Origin: Paludisphaera mucosa
GTDB taxonomy: Bacteria; Planctomycetota; Planctomycetia; Isosphaerales; Isosphaeraceae
Assembly: GCF_029589435.1 (NCBI RefSeq)
Contig: NZ_JARRAG010000001.1
Span: forward strand, 1-64,000
DNA length: 64,000 bases
Reading direction: 5' to 3'
Of this stretch, positions 1 to 9,294 are shown piece by piece. The notes below the pieces were generated by a model. The model made no database searches and was not told where the DNA came from. It saw only the letters and a list, made by a program, of their open reading frames with translations. The position numbers and the translations under genes are program-made. The number at the start of each line of letters is the position of its first letter. The stretch's first letter is position 1.

Positions 1-127
1 TGTGCGGCTGGACCGCGAACAGGCGTTCCAGCGGCACGAAGACCGCGACCAGGATCATCAGCCAGAGCGACAGCCGGAAGACGGAGACCAGGGCGCCCTG
101 CAAGTGCGGTCCGATCGACTCCATCAT
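1..127 (-). CDS. N-terminus of a membrane protein, possibly sterol desaturase/fatty acid hydroxylase family (partial)
   Basis: Only the first 42 codons lie in the window; the gene runs off the left edge. It opens with two consecutive ATG codons (127 and 124) preceded by CAGGA about 8 bases upstream. Residues about 16-32 form one strongly hydrophobic helix (LSLWLMILVAVFVPL), followed by ERLF. A first membrane helix ending in a V-P-L-E-R-L-F type sequence is what I associate with the sterol desaturase/fatty acid hydroxylase superfamily, but the histidine boxes that would prove it lie outside the window, so the family is inference from a short segment. That there is a membrane protein start here is better supported than its identity. 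Confidence 0.5.
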   Translation of the reverse strand, partial: MMESIGPHLQGALVSVFRLSLWLMILVAVFVPLERLFAVQPH

Positions 128-266
128 ACGCGTGATCCTGACGAGGGGGCGGGTTCGAGGCGGTCCGGCGACGGCGGTCGCACGCGGGACGGCGAAACGC
201 GATCCCCCCGTCGTCGAGGAGATCGCGCGAGGCTCCCAGGTTGGTTGCGTCGGGCGGGCCGTCGGC

Positions 267-1028
267 TCAGCGGGAGCGGCGGCGAAGCGCGGCGACGCCG
301 CCGAGCCCGGCCATCCCGACGACCAGCATCGAGACCGTGGCCGGTTCCGGGACCGCCGCCGTGACCGAGACGCCGTCGAGCAGCATCAGCGGGGGCACGC
401 CGTTGGGCTGGCCCTGGGCCAGGAAGGAGAGGACCTGGCTGGCGCCCGTCGCCGTGAACGTCAGGGTCGTCTGGAACCAGCCGCTGAAGCCGTGCTCCAC
501 GTCGTTCGTGAGCGTCGTCGACTGGGTGACGCCGCCGAACGAGACGTCCCAGTACTTGTTGAAGGTTTCCCCGTCGAAGCCGGACTGCTGGCCGGTCGCC
601 CAGCTGAAGCTGACGTCGTACTCGTCCCCGGCGACGAGGCCGGTGATCGTCTGCGAGATGGCCGCGTGATACCCCTCGGCCCCGTCCGCGACGATGTAAT
701 TCCCCCCCAGGGGGCTGTCCGTGAAGCCGTTGTTCGACCCGGTGGCTGGGCTCCAGATGTTGAACCCGCCGTACTGGCCCGTGGCGCCGGTGTTGGAGAA
801 CCCCGGGGCGACGACGAAGCTGAGGCCGCCGCCGTTGACGCTGGTGTCCACGGTCCAGTCGACCAGCTGCGTGAACCCCGCCCTGAGCTGCAGGTTGGCG
901 CCGTTGGTGGTCTGTTCGAAGTCGCCGTTCGACACGAGGTTGAGCCCCGAGGCGAGCGAGACTTCAGGTGCGGCCGCCGCCCAGGCCAGGGCGCAGACGC
1001 CCGCCACGATCGTGTTCTTCCAGTTCAT
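267..1028 (-). CDS. PEP-CTERM sorting domain protein
   Basis: A 253-residue secreted protein. The start at 1028 follows GGAG with good spacing and gives a signal peptide (MNWKNTIVAGVCALAWAAAA). The mature part begins LNLVSNGDFEQ, the opening typical of carbohydrate-binding-like beta-sandwich exported proteins, and is rich in Gly, Ser, Thr and aromatic residues. The C-terminus has the full tripartite sorting signal: VPEPAT, a hydrophobic helix (VSMLVVGMAGLGGVAAL) and an RRRSR basic tail. In bacteria with exosortase this tail is processed during transit to the cell surface or exopolysaccharide. No exosortase gene is in this window. The mature part is of unknown function. It is divergent from the DUF1569 gene. 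Confidence 0.88.
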   Translation of the reverse strand: MNWKNTIVAGVCALAWAAAAPEVSLASGLNLVSNGDFEQTTNGANLQLRAGFTQLVDWTVDTSVNGGGLSFVVAPGFSNTGATGQYGGFNIWSPATGSNNGFTDSPLGGNYIVADGAEGYHAAISQTITGLVAGDEYDVSFSWATGQQSGFDGETFNKYWDVSFGGVTQSTTLTNDVEHGFSGWFQTTLTFTATGASQVLSFLAQGQPNGVPPLMLLDGVSVTAAVPEPATVSMLVVGMAGLGGVAALRRRSR

Positions 1029-1355
1029 AAGTGCTCCAGATGCCGTCGATTCACGATGGTTTTCGCGACGCCTTCGTCGAAGAGAGCCCGAACGCCGTGC
1101 CCGGGCCCAAGGAGTATCGAGATCGACCGGGCCGGATCGCAATCGCGATTGAGAGCATGGTGGCGAATTACAACATCATGATGATATATAAGAAGACGGT
1201 TGTCGATTCCATGGACCTCGATTCAATGGATGCGACGCATGGCGTCGGGCGTCGACGCGGGCTGCGGCGGGGTTTTGGAGGCGGGGCGTGACCCGGCCGA
1301 GCATGGGGCGTTAGCATGGAGGCCGGGGATTCCGAACGACCAGCCGGGGACGACC
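1029..1355. promoter_or_regulatory. Divergent intergenic region with an AT-rich core and short palindromes
   Basis: This 327-bp gap separates the divergent PEP-CTERM and DUF1569 genes, so both promoters should be here. Against a GC-rich background, 1165-1200 is strikingly AT-rich and contains TATATAA (about 1185-1191), usable as a -10 in either direction, but I see no well-spaced -35 on either strand. Two perfect palindromes lie nearby: CAATCGCGATTG (1140-1151) and CATCATGATG (about 1175-1184). They may be operator-like; this is inference. No gene is seen here. Confidence 0.4.
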
Positions 1356-1820
1356 ATGACGCCGGGACGACGACCGCTGAACTACGGGAACTTCGAAGAG
1401 ATCGACGCCGACCTGGACCGCCTCCTGGAAGGGCATGAGACGGTCGGCGCCTGGACCCTGGGGCAGATCTGCCATCACCTGGCGACGGTGACGCAGAGGG
1501 TGCTGGCCGCGCCGGCGGACGCGACGCCGGACCTCTCGCTCCGCCTGAGCGACGAGGACCGCGAGCGGATCTTCGCGACGCGGAGCCTGCCCGAGGGGCT
1601 CCCCCTGGCCCGGGGGATGGAGGCGCCCGACGACGTCGAACCGCGTCGGGGCGCCGAGATGCTGCGCGAGGCGCTCGCGGCGATGGCCGCCGCGCCCGGG
1701 CCCCTGGCACCGCATCGGCTGCTGGGGCCGCTCACCATGGAACGATGGCGTGAGGTCGTCTGCATCCACTGCGGCCATCACCTGAGCTTCGCGGTCCCGG
1801 CGGAAGGGGGGGCGTCTTGA
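1356..1820 (+). CDS. DUF1569 domain protein (DinB-like helical fold)
   Basis: A 154-residue cytoplasmic protein. The ATG at 1356 was chosen because family similarity begins here (RRPLNYGNFEEIDADLDRLL) and GGGGA lies 6 bases upstream; a longer reading frame upstream has no family character. Family markers are WTLGQICHHLATV near residues 28-40 and the C-terminal HCGHHLSF, whose histidines match the putative metal-binding positions of the DinB/DUF1569 fold. DUF1569 proteins are frequent in Planctomycetota and have no established reaction. The stop TGA at 1818-1820 overlaps the TTG start of the sulfatase, so the two are probably translationally coupled. Confidence 0.85.
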   Translation: MTPGRRPLNYGNFEEIDADLDRLLEGHETVGAWTLGQICHHLATVTQRVLAAPADATPDLSLRLSDEDRERIFATRSLPEGLPLARGMEAPDDVEPRRGAEMLREALAAMAAAPGPLAPHRLLGPLTMERWREVVCIHCGHHLSFAVPAEGGAS

Positions 1821-3274
1821 GCCTGCGGACGTGGATTGCGGCGGGCCTCGCGGCCGTCTCGACGGCCGTCGCCGCGTGCGCCGACGAGGCCCGGCCGAAC
1901 GTCCTCTGGATCGTCGTCGACGACATGTCGCCGAATTTCGGCTGCTACGGCGAGACGGCGATCGCGACGCCGAACGTCGACCGGCTGGCCCGCGAGGGCA
2001 CGCGGTTCTCCCGGGCGTTCGTCACGGCGCCGGTCTGCTCGGCGAGCCGCTCGGCGCTCATCACCGGGATGTACCAGACGACCATCGGGGCCCAGAACCA
2101 CCGCAGCGGCCGGGGCGCCGAGACGATCCGGCTCCCCGAGGGCGTCGATCCGATCCCGGCCCTGTTCCGCCGCCACGGCTACTACACCGCGATCGGCTCG
2201 CCCCAGGGCGGCGGAAAGCTCGGCAAGACCGACTACAACTTCGAATGGGATCCCGGCCTGTACGACGGCGCCGACTGGAGCGGCCGCAAGCCCGGGCAGC
2301 CGTTCTTCATGCAGGTCCAGCTCAACGGCGGCAAGCAGCGCGAGAACGAGAACTGGTTGAAGACGGGCCGGAAGCGATTCGGCGTCACCATCCCCGACGT
2401 CGTCAAGCCGCCGCCCTACTACCCCCGCGACCCCGTCATCCTCGAGGACTGGGCCGCCTATCTCGACGCCGTCCGCCACACCGATCGCCAGGTGGGAGAG
2501 GTCCTGGCGCGGCTGGAGCGGGAAGGGATCCTGGACCGGACGGTCGTCCTGTTCCTGACCGACCACGGCATCAGCCACGCCCGCGGCAAGCAGTTCCTCT
2601 ACGACGAGGGGATCCACGTCCCGCTCGTCGTCCGGGGCCCCGGCATCCCAAGTGGGGCCGTGCGCGACGACCTCGTCTCGCACATCGACCTCGCCGCCAC
2701 GTCGCTCGCCCTGGCCGGCGCGCCGATCCCGAAGGCGATGCAGGCGCGCGACCTCTTCGCGAACGGCTACGCCCCCCGCGACGCCGTCTTCAGCGCCCGC
2801 GACCGCTGCGACGAGACCGTCGACCACATCCGCAGCGTGCGGACCGATCGCTACAAGTACATCCGCAATTTCCTGCCCGACCGCCCCCATCTCCAGCCGA
2901 ACCGCTACAAGGACGCCAAGGCGATCGTCCGGCGGCTCCGCGAGCTGCACGCCGAGGGCAAGCTCGACGCCCATCAGGAGCGTCTGCTGTTCGCGCCGAC
3001 CCGCCCGAAGGAGGAGCTTTACGACCTCCGGGCCGACCCGGACGAGATCCACAACCTCGCGGAGGACGTCGCGCATCGCGAGACGCTCGAAGCCCTCCGC
3101 AAACGCCTGGACGACTGGATCGTCGAGACCGGGGACCGGGGCGCGACTCCCGAGGCGGCGTCGATGTACGACAGCGACATGAAAGTCTACGTCGACGGCC
3201 AGAAGGCCGCGGAGGCCGAGATCCTGAGGCGGAACATCGCGATCATGAAAGGCTGGGCCGCCGAGGGGAAGTGA
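1817..3274 (+). CDS. Secreted type I sulfatase (N-sulfoglucosamine sulfohydrolase-like)
   Basis: A 485-residue exported arylsulfatase-family hydrolase. The start is TTG at 1817, supported by the run AAGGGGGG just upstream and by an immediate signal sequence (MSLRTWIAAGLAAVSTAVAACADE), whose AVAAC could also serve as a lipobox. The calcium ligands are in VVDDMSP (Asp35-Asp36). The formylglycine motif is CSASR with Cys74, so the enzyme needs conversion of Cys74 by a sulfatase-maturating enzyme encoded elsewhere. Downstream are the MYQTTIGAQNHRS segment, the LTDHG metal/sulfate motif and KELYDL-type C-terminal sequence (KEELYDLRADPDEIHNL). Overall it resembles the heparan N-sulfatase-like group. 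The substrate is probably a sulfated polysaccharide, but that cannot be read here. Confidence 0.93.
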   Translation: MSLRTWIAAGLAAVSTAVAACADEARPNVLWIVVDDMSPNFGCYGETAIATPNVDRLAREGTRFSRAFVTAPVCSASRSALITGMYQTTIGAQNHRSGRGAETIRLPEGVDPIPALFRRHGYYTAIGSPQGGGKLGKTDYNFEWDPGLYDGADWSGRKPGQPFFMQVQLNGGKQRENENWLKTGRKRFGVTIPDVVKPPPYYPRDPVILEDWAAYLDAVRHTDRQVGEVLARLEREGILDRTVVLFLTDHGISHARGKQFLYDEGIHVPLVVRGPGIPSGAVRDDLVSHIDLAATSLALAGAPIPKAMQARDLFANGYAPRDAVFSARDRCDETVDHIRSVRTDRYKYIRNFLPDRPHLQPNRYKDAKAIVRRLRELHAEGKLDAHQERLLFAPTRPKEELYDLRADPDEIHNLAEDVAHRETLEALRKRLDDWIVETGDRGATPEAASMYDSDMKVYVDGQKAAEAEILRRNIAIMKGWAAEGK

Positions 3275-3299
3275 GGCCGTCGCCCGGCCCTTCCGGCCC

Positions 3300-4481
3300 T
3301 CATCGGCCCGCGAGCGGCATGCGGAACGTGAAGCAGGTCTCGCCCGCCGTCGAGGCGACTTCGAGCACGCCTTGATGGCCGCGGGCGATCTCCGACGCGA
3401 TGTAGAGGCCCAGGCCCAGCCCCTCCTGGCCGGCCTCGCCGCCACCGCGGAAGAACGGCTGGAAGAGCCTCTCGCGGATCTCGGGCGGGATCGTGGGGCC
3501 GCGGTTCGCGACCGCGATCTCGAAGGCGTCCGTCGACGCGCCGGCGCGCACCCGGATCGGGCTGTCGGGGTCGCCGTGGGCGAGGGCGTTGGCGAGCAGG
3601 TTCGAGAGCATCTGGGCCAGCCGGCCGCCGTTGCAGAACACGGGCCGGCCGACCTGGATCTCGCGCAGCACCACGCGTCTCGGCCACGCGGATTCCAGCT
3701 CCATGACGACCTGGTTCAGGATTTCATCGAGGCCCTCTTCCTGCCTGCGGATCAAGGGGAGGCCGCCGCCGAGCCGGCCTCGGGCGAAGTCGAGCACGTC
3801 GTCGATCAGGGCGGACATCCGGCCGACGCTGCGATCGATCCGGCCCCGCACCTCGTCGGATTGGGGACCCTTGGGCAGTTGGCTCAGCAGGAACGCGCCC
3901 GCGCGGATCGACCCCAGGGGGTTCCGCAGGTCATGCCCCAAAACGGCGATGAACTGCTCGCGGAGCTGGGAGGCCTCGCGCTCGTCCAGGAGCGCCTTCT
4001 CGCTGGCCATCAGCCGCAACTCCGATTCCAGGTGGAGGGCGATGAGGCCGGCGAAGAGCCGGAACATCTCGATCGTCTCGGGCTTCTTCAACTGCGCCGG
4101 GCGGGGGTCGATGGCGCAGAGCGTCCCGAAGAACCGGCCGTCGGGCAGGACGATGGGGACGGAGATGTAGCTCCGGAACCCGTACCGCTTGGGCGTCGGG
4201 TGGCGGTCGTACCGTTCGTCCGCGTCGGCGTCCTCGATGACGACCAGCTCGCCGCTGCGGCGGATCTCGTCGCAGATGGTCGTGTCGACGACCAGTTCGC
4301 CGCCCGGCTGGAGGCCGAACGCGATCTCGTCGCGCACCGCGCAGGCGATCCAGCGCGACTCGGTCACGCGCGCCACGGCCGAGAAGCCCAGGCCCGTCGT
4401 CCGGCCGACGACCTCCAGGATCCGCGCCACGGACTCGATCCGGCCGACGGCCGCGATGTCGTCGCTGAAGTCTTCACTCAT
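3300..4481 (-). CDS. GAF-domain sensor histidine kinase
   Basis: A 393-residue soluble two-component sensor, chosen from the ATG at 4481 because the GAF similarity starts about 15 residues later. Residues about 15-155 form a GAF domain (FRSYISVPI, GRFFGTLCAID). A coiled-coil linker follows, then HisKA with the phosphoacceptor in VLGHDLRNPLGS (His183). The HATPase domain has an N box (QMLSNLLANALAHGD), and the G2 box GLGLGLYIASEIARGH near the C-terminus. There is no membrane segment, so it probably senses a cytoplasmic ligand or redox state. No cognate response regulator is adjacent. It is convergent with the sulfatase (25-bp gap) and divergent from the thioredoxin-domain gene. Confidence 0.92.
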   Translation of the reverse strand: MSEDFSDDIAAVGRIESVARILEVVGRTTGLGFSAVARVTESRWIACAVRDEIAFGLQPGGELVVDTTICDEIRRSGELVVIEDADADERYDRHPTPKRYGFRSYISVPIVLPDGRFFGTLCAIDPRPAQLKKPETIEMFRLFAGLIALHLESELRLMASEKALLDEREASQLREQFIAVLGHDLRNPLGSIRAGAFLLSQLPKGPQSDEVRGRIDRSVGRMSALIDDVLDFARGRLGGGLPLIRRQEEGLDEILNQVVMELESAWPRRVVLREIQVGRPVFCNGGRLAQMLSNLLANALAHGDPDSPIRVRAGASTDAFEIAVANRGPTIPPEIRERLFQPFFRGGGEAGQEGLGLGLYIASEIARGHQGVLEVASTAGETCFTFRMPLAGR

Positions 4482-4699
4482 CCAATAACGTCCGATCGGC
4501 CCGGTTTCGATCCGCGACGGACGAGCCTCCTCGCCGCCGCCGGATATTCTACGGCCGCGGGACGATGGAAACGATCGCAGTCGGTGCGGAGCCGCCGCGG
4601 CTACGTCGCGCGCTCCTGGACCAAGCAAGAACCGGCCACGGTAGGATACTTTCGATAATTTGAAGTGTGAGGCTCGCTGAGTGCCCGGCGGATAACCCT

Positions 4700-5926
4700 A
4701 TGCCCTGCCGAATCAGCCGCCGTTCGATGGCGTCTGCGATGCTGCTTGCGACGGCCTTCGGCGCAGCCCTCTCGGCGCAGGAAACGGCTGGCGTCGCCTC
4801 GCCGTCGAACATCCTGGACGGCCTCACGAAGGAGTGCGAACGGGACTACCGCGCCTGGGTCGAGGTCGAGAGGGCGTCGAGGACGGGCAAGGAAAAGGAG
4901 GTTGCGGCCCGCGAGCGTCCCGATCCCTCGGCATGGGCGGCGCGGTTTCGAGACTTCGCCGACGCGCATCGCGCGGATCCCTCCGCGATCGAGGCTCTCT
5001 ATCGCGCCATCGGGCTGTTCCGGCAGGACGACCGGGCGAATCGAGAGGCGATGGAATCCGTTTTCGACCGCCTGAAGACGGATTGGGCCGGCTCGCCGGC
5101 CCTGGCGAAGACCTTCCCCCGCATCGGCGTCTATGGCGGCCTGTGCAAGGGCTCCGTGCCATTCCTGCGCGAGGTCGTCGCCAAGAATCCCTCTCGCGAG
5201 GTTCGGGGCCATGCGGAGTTCGCCCTGGCGGGGATGCTCGATCGCCATTCGCGGCTGTCGGTCCTCGCGGCGGAGAGCCCACAGACCCGTGACAAGCTAG
5301 AAGCGGCCTACGGGAAGGAGAACCTGGAGTCGATCCTGAAGATCGACGCGGACCGGCTGGCCGCCGAATCCGTGACGTTGGCCGAGCACGTCGCGGCCGA
5401 GTATGCCGACGTGCCCTGGTGGCTCGGGCTCCCGCCGGGCGCGCCGAAGCCCCGGACGCTCGGGTCGTACGCGGCCGACATGCTGGCGCGGGAACGCGAG
5501 ACGGCCGTCGGCCGGCGCATGCCCGAAATCGTCGGCGAGGACGTCGGCGGCGAGCCGCTGCGGCTGTCCGACTACCGCGGCAAAGTCGTCGTAATCGTCT
5601 TCTGGGCCTCGTGGTGCGGGCCCTGCATGGCGATGCTTCCTCACGAGCGCGAACTTGTCGCCCGGCACAAAGATCGGCCCTTCGCCCTGATCGGCGTCAG
5701 CGTGGATCGCACCCGCGAGGACGCTCGAGCGGTCGTCGAGCGAGAAAAGCCAACGTGGCCCTCGTGGTTCGACGGAGAGCGGAAGATCAGCGAGCGCCTC
5801 CACATCGACGGTCAGGGGATCCCCAGGGTTTACGTTCTCGACGCGGAGGGGGTGATCCGCTTCAAGGACGTCCGCGCCGAACGCCTGGACAAGGCCGTCG
5901 ATTCGCTCCTGCAGCCGGGGCGGTGA
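4700..5926 (+). CDS. Exported TlpA-like thioredoxin-domain protein with CxxC
   Basis: A 408-residue protein from the ATG at 4700, where a signal peptide begins (MPCRISRRSMASAMLLATAFGAA); a GTG at 4667 would add 11 unlikely residues. Residues about 30-270 are helical with no recognised family. The C-terminal 130 residues are a TlpA/AhpC-TSA-type thioredoxin fold: GEPLRLSDYRGKVVVIVFWASWCGPC with redox cysteines Cys306 and Cys309, then FALIGVSVD and the cis-Pro region GIPRVYVLD. It is probably a periplasmic thiol:disulfide reductase. A paralogue without the cysteines lies at 32742-33935, with the same helical-domain-plus-thioredoxin layout. Confidence 0.88.
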   Translation: MPCRISRRSMASAMLLATAFGAALSAQETAGVASPSNILDGLTKECERDYRAWVEVERASRTGKEKEVAARERPDPSAWAARFRDFADAHRADPSAIEALYRAIGLFRQDDRANREAMESVFDRLKTDWAGSPALAKTFPRIGVYGGLCKGSVPFLREVVAKNPSREVRGHAEFALAGMLDRHSRLSVLAAESPQTRDKLEAAYGKENLESILKIDADRLAAESVTLAEHVAAEYADVPWWLGLPPGAPKPRTLGSYAADMLARERETAVGRRMPEIVGEDVGGEPLRLSDYRGKVVVIVFWASWCGPCMAMLPHERELVARHKDRPFALIGVSVDRTREDARAVVEREKPTWPSWFDGERKISERLHIDGQGIPRVYVLDAEGVIRFKDVRAERLDKAVDSLLQPGR

Positions 5927-6016
5927 CGACTCGGCGAAGGCTGGACCAGGAGCCCGGCGGGCGATGAAGCCCTTCGATCGCCCCGCGTCTCGACCATCTC
6001 CCGGTCCCTGCCGCGG

Positions 6017-9000
6017 TCAACGCCCGACGTCGGTCGCGGCCGGCTCGTCGAGCGGGGTTTCCTCCTCTGGCGGGGGAGGCGGGCCGGGGTCGAACCAGGG
6101 GTAGATGGCGGGGATGACGATGAGCTTCAGGAGGGTGCTGGTGAGGATGCCGCCGATGACGACGGTGGCCAGCGGGCGCTGGACCTCGGCGCCGGAGCCG
6201 TGCGAGAAGGCCATGGGGACGAAGCCCAGGCTGGCCACCATGCCGGTCATCAGGATCGGCCGCAGCCGCGACATGGAGGCGGTGCGGACGGCGGCGTCGG
6301 GCGGCTCGCCGGCCTCGATGAGCTGGCGGATCGCCGAGACCAGGACCAGGCCGTCGAGCACCGCCACGCCCGAGAGCGCGATGAAGCCGACGCCCGCCGA
6401 GATGCTGAAGTTCAGGTCGCGCAGCCAGAGCGCCATCACCCCGCCGATCGCCCCCAGCGGGACGGACAGGAAGATGAGCAGGCCCAGGCCGACGGACTGG
6501 AAGGTCGCGTAGAGAAGCAGGAAGACGAGCAGAAGCGCCACCGGGACGACGATCGTCAGCCGCCGGGTGGCCGATTGCAGGTTCTCGAACGTCCCTCCCC
6601 ATTCGAGGGTGTAGGAGCGGGGCAGGCCGACCTGGGACTCGACCTTGGCCTGGGCCTCGCGGACGAAGCTCGCCAGGTCGCGGCCGCGGACGTTGGCCTG
6701 GATCATGACGCGGCGGCGGCGGTCCTTGCGCCAGATCTCGTAGACGCCGTCGACGTTCTCGACGTCGGCCACGTCCTGGAGCGGGATGAGCCGGCCCTGG
6801 GCGTCGCGGATTCGGAGCTGGCCGATGGCCTGCGCGTCCTTGCGCATGTCGGCCGCGACGCGGACCTGCAGGTCGAACCGCCGCGAGCCCTCGACGACCT
6901 GGCCGACGATCTTGCCGCCGAGCGCCGTGCCGACGTCGAGGACGTCGGACGCGTCGATGCCGTAGCGGGCGATCCGGTCGCGGTCGATCGTGATCTTCAG
7001 GAACGGCAGCCCGCCCAGCGCCTGGGCCTTCACGTCGGTCGCGCCCGGGATCTTCTGGAGCACGGCGGCGATCGCGTCGGCCTTCTCCTGCAGCACGTCC
7101 AGGTCGTCGCCGAACAGGCTGACGCCGACGTCGGCGCGGACGCCCGCGAGCAGGTCGTTGAAGCGGAGCTGGATTGGCTGCGTGAAGCTCAAGAACGTGC
7201 CGGGCAGCACCTCGGCGGCGATCGCGTTGATCCGGTCGATGAGCTGTTCCTTCGAATGGACCGACTTCCACTCCTCGGCCGGCTTGAGCAGCACGAACAC
7301 GTCGGTCAGGTTCACGCCCGCCGGGTCGATGCCGATCTCGGGCCGGCCGGTGCGGCTGACGATCGTCCGGACGACGTCGGGGAGCTGGGCGTGCAGGGCG
7401 GCCTCGAACCGGGTCGTGCACTCCAGGCCCTCGGTCAGCGAGGCGTCGGGCGGGCGGATCAGGACGACGACGAGGTCCCCCTCGTCGAGCTGGGGGATGA
7501 ACTCGCCGCCGAGCTGCATCGCGAACGGGATGCAGGCCGCCAGCGCCACGGCCGCGGCCAGGGCCACCACGATCGGGCTGCGCACCGACCAGTCCAGCAC
7601 CGGGCGGTACAGCCGCTTCGCCGCGCGGATGGGCCAGGTGTCGCGCTCCTTCGCCCCCGGCTTGAGGAAGAACGAGGCCAGCACGGGGGTCGCCGTGAGG
7701 CTCAGGATCAGCGAGCCGATGAGCGCGAAGACGACCGTGAGCGCCATCGGCCGGAACATCTTCCCCTCGACCCCCTCCAGGGCCAGGATCGGCAGGTGGA
7801 CCATCGTGATGATCGCCACGCCGAAGACGACCGGCTTGCGGACCTCCAGCGTCGCGCGGCGGACGACGTCGACCGCCTTCTCGCGGGGGCCGGCGTGGGC
7901 CAGGCGGCTGACGCAGTTCTCGATGACGATCACGCCGCTGTCGACGATCAGGCCGAAGTCGAGCGCGCCCAGGCTCATCAGGCTGCCGGCGATGCCCGAG
8001 GCCAGCATCAGGTTGCCGGCGAACAGCATCGACAGCGGGATCGCCGAGGCCACGATCAGCCCCGCCTTCAGGTTGCCGAGCAAGACCAAAAGCACGCCGA
8101 CGACCAGAACGCCCCCCTCGGTCAGGTTGCGGACGACGGTGGCGATGGTCCGCTCGATGAGCGCCGCGCGGTCGTAGAAGGGCTCGACGACGACGCCGGG
8201 GGGGAGGGTCTTCTGGATCTCGGCGATCTTGGCCTTGATGCGATCGACGACCACCCGCGAGTTCTGGCCCGCGAGCATGAGCACGGTGGCCGTGGCGGCC
8301 TCGCCGCGGCCGTCGCGGGTGACGGCCCCGGTGCGGATCCGCGGGGCGAACCGGGCCTCGCCGATGTCGCGGACGCAGATGGGCGTCCCCGAATCGCTCG
8401 AATCGATGACGACCTCGTTCAGCGCCTCCAGGTCGCCGATCAGGCCGACCATGCGGATCACCCGCTGCTGCCCGCTGCGCTCGATGTAGCCGCCGCCGGA
8501 GTTGGCGTTGTTGCGGCTGACCGCGGCGAACACCTTGTCCATCGAGATGTTCCGGGCGGTCAGCCGCGCGGGGTCGACGGTGACCTCGTAGGTCTTCAGC
8601 TCGCCGCCGAACGGGTTGACCTCGACGACCCCGGGGACCGTCTTGAGGGGCCGCGCGACGTCCCAGTCGAGGATCGTCCGCAGCTCCATCAGCGAGCGGG
8701 GGCGCTCGGCGTCGGGGGCGTTGCGGACCTCGAACTGGAAGATCTCGCCGAGGCCGGTGGCGACGGGGCCGATCTCGGGCCGGCCGAAGTCGGGCGGGAT
8801 GTCGGCGGTGATCTGGCCGAGCCGCTCGCCGACCTGCTGCCGCGCCCAGTAGATGTCGGTCCCCTCCTCGAACACGACCGTCACGCCCGAGATGCCCAGC
8901 TGCGAGAACGAGCGGACCTCGCGGACGTAGGGGATGCCGTTCATCTCGTTCTCGACCGGCACCGTGATGAACTGCTCGACCTCCTCGGGCCCCAGCGCCG

Positions 9001-9160
9001 GGGCGTTGGTCAGGGCCATCACCTGGACGTTGGTGATGTCGGGCACGGCGTCGATCGGCAGGTTCACGAGCGAGTTCGCGCCCACCGCCGCCAGGGCGAC
9101 GAGCGCCAGGACCACCAGCGATCGGTTGCGCAAGGACCAGATGATCAATTGATCGAACAT
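6017..9160 (-). CDS. Heavy-metal RND efflux pump inner-membrane subunit, CusA/CzcA type
   Basis: A 1047-residue inner-membrane proton-driven pump subunit, full length for the HME-RND family (about 1020-1070). The N-terminus MFDQLIIWSLRNRSLVVLAL is the standard first helix, followed by NLPIDAVPDITNVQV. The proton-relay helix carries DFGLIVDSGVIVIENC, the family hallmark. There are two large periplasmic loops and about 12 membrane helices. The pump should export a divalent or monovalent metal (Co/Zn/Cd/Ni or Cu/Ag), which cannot be decided by eye. It normally needs a periplasmic adaptor (CusB/CzcB) and an outer-membrane channel; neither is adjacent. Upstream on the same strand is a small secreted protein. 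The last residues are acidic and proline-rich. Confidence 0.95.
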   Translation of the reverse strand: MFDQLIIWSLRNRSLVVLALVALAAVGANSLVNLPIDAVPDITNVQVMALTNAPALGPEEVEQFITVPVENEMNGIPYVREVRSFSQLGISGVTVVFEEGTDIYWARQQVGERLGQITADIPPDFGRPEIGPVATGLGEIFQFEVRNAPDAERPRSLMELRTILDWDVARPLKTVPGVVEVNPFGGELKTYEVTVDPARLTARNISMDKVFAAVSRNNANSGGGYIERSGQQRVIRMVGLIGDLEALNEVVIDSSDSGTPICVRDIGEARFAPRIRTGAVTRDGRGEAATATVLMLAGQNSRVVVDRIKAKIAEIQKTLPPGVVVEPFYDRAALIERTIATVVRNLTEGGVLVVGVLLVLLGNLKAGLIVASAIPLSMLFAGNLMLASGIAGSLMSLGALDFGLIVDSGVIVIENCVSRLAHAGPREKAVDVVRRATLEVRKPVVFGVAIITMVHLPILALEGVEGKMFRPMALTVVFALIGSLILSLTATPVLASFFLKPGAKERDTWPIRAAKRLYRPVLDWSVRSPIVVALAAAVALAACIPFAMQLGGEFIPQLDEGDLVVVLIRPPDASLTEGLECTTRFEAALHAQLPDVVRTIVSRTGRPEIGIDPAGVNLTDVFVLLKPAEEWKSVHSKEQLIDRINAIAAEVLPGTFLSFTQPIQLRFNDLLAGVRADVGVSLFGDDLDVLQEKADAIAAVLQKIPGATDVKAQALGGLPFLKITIDRDRIARYGIDASDVLDVGTALGGKIVGQVVEGSRRFDLQVRVAADMRKDAQAIGQLRIRDAQGRLIPLQDVADVENVDGVYEIWRKDRRRRVMIQANVRGRDLASFVREAQAKVESQVGLPRSYTLEWGGTFENLQSATRRLTIVVPVALLLVFLLLYATFQSVGLGLLIFLSVPLGAIGGVMALWLRDLNFSISAGVGFIALSGVAVLDGLVLVSAIRQLIEAGEPPDAAVRTASMSRLRPILMTGMVASLGFVPMAFSHGSGAEVQRPLATVVIGGILTSTLLKLIVIPAIYPWFDPGPPPPPEEETPLDEPAATDVGR

Positions 9161-9294
9161 GGCTCGGCTGAGGCTCCGAGGAGGCGGCGCGGGATGAGAC
9201 GAGAGGAGGTGACGGCGGGCGCGCGCCCCTCCTACTCCCGACGGGAAAAGGAATGAGGGCGCAGGTTCGCTTCAGGCGCGCAGGGCGGCCCGTC

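Noticed and set aside
6200-9256. A 1018-codon plus-strand frame opposite the RND pump
   Set aside because: Shadow of the pump gene; composition is His/Asp/Arg/Gln-rich without motifs.
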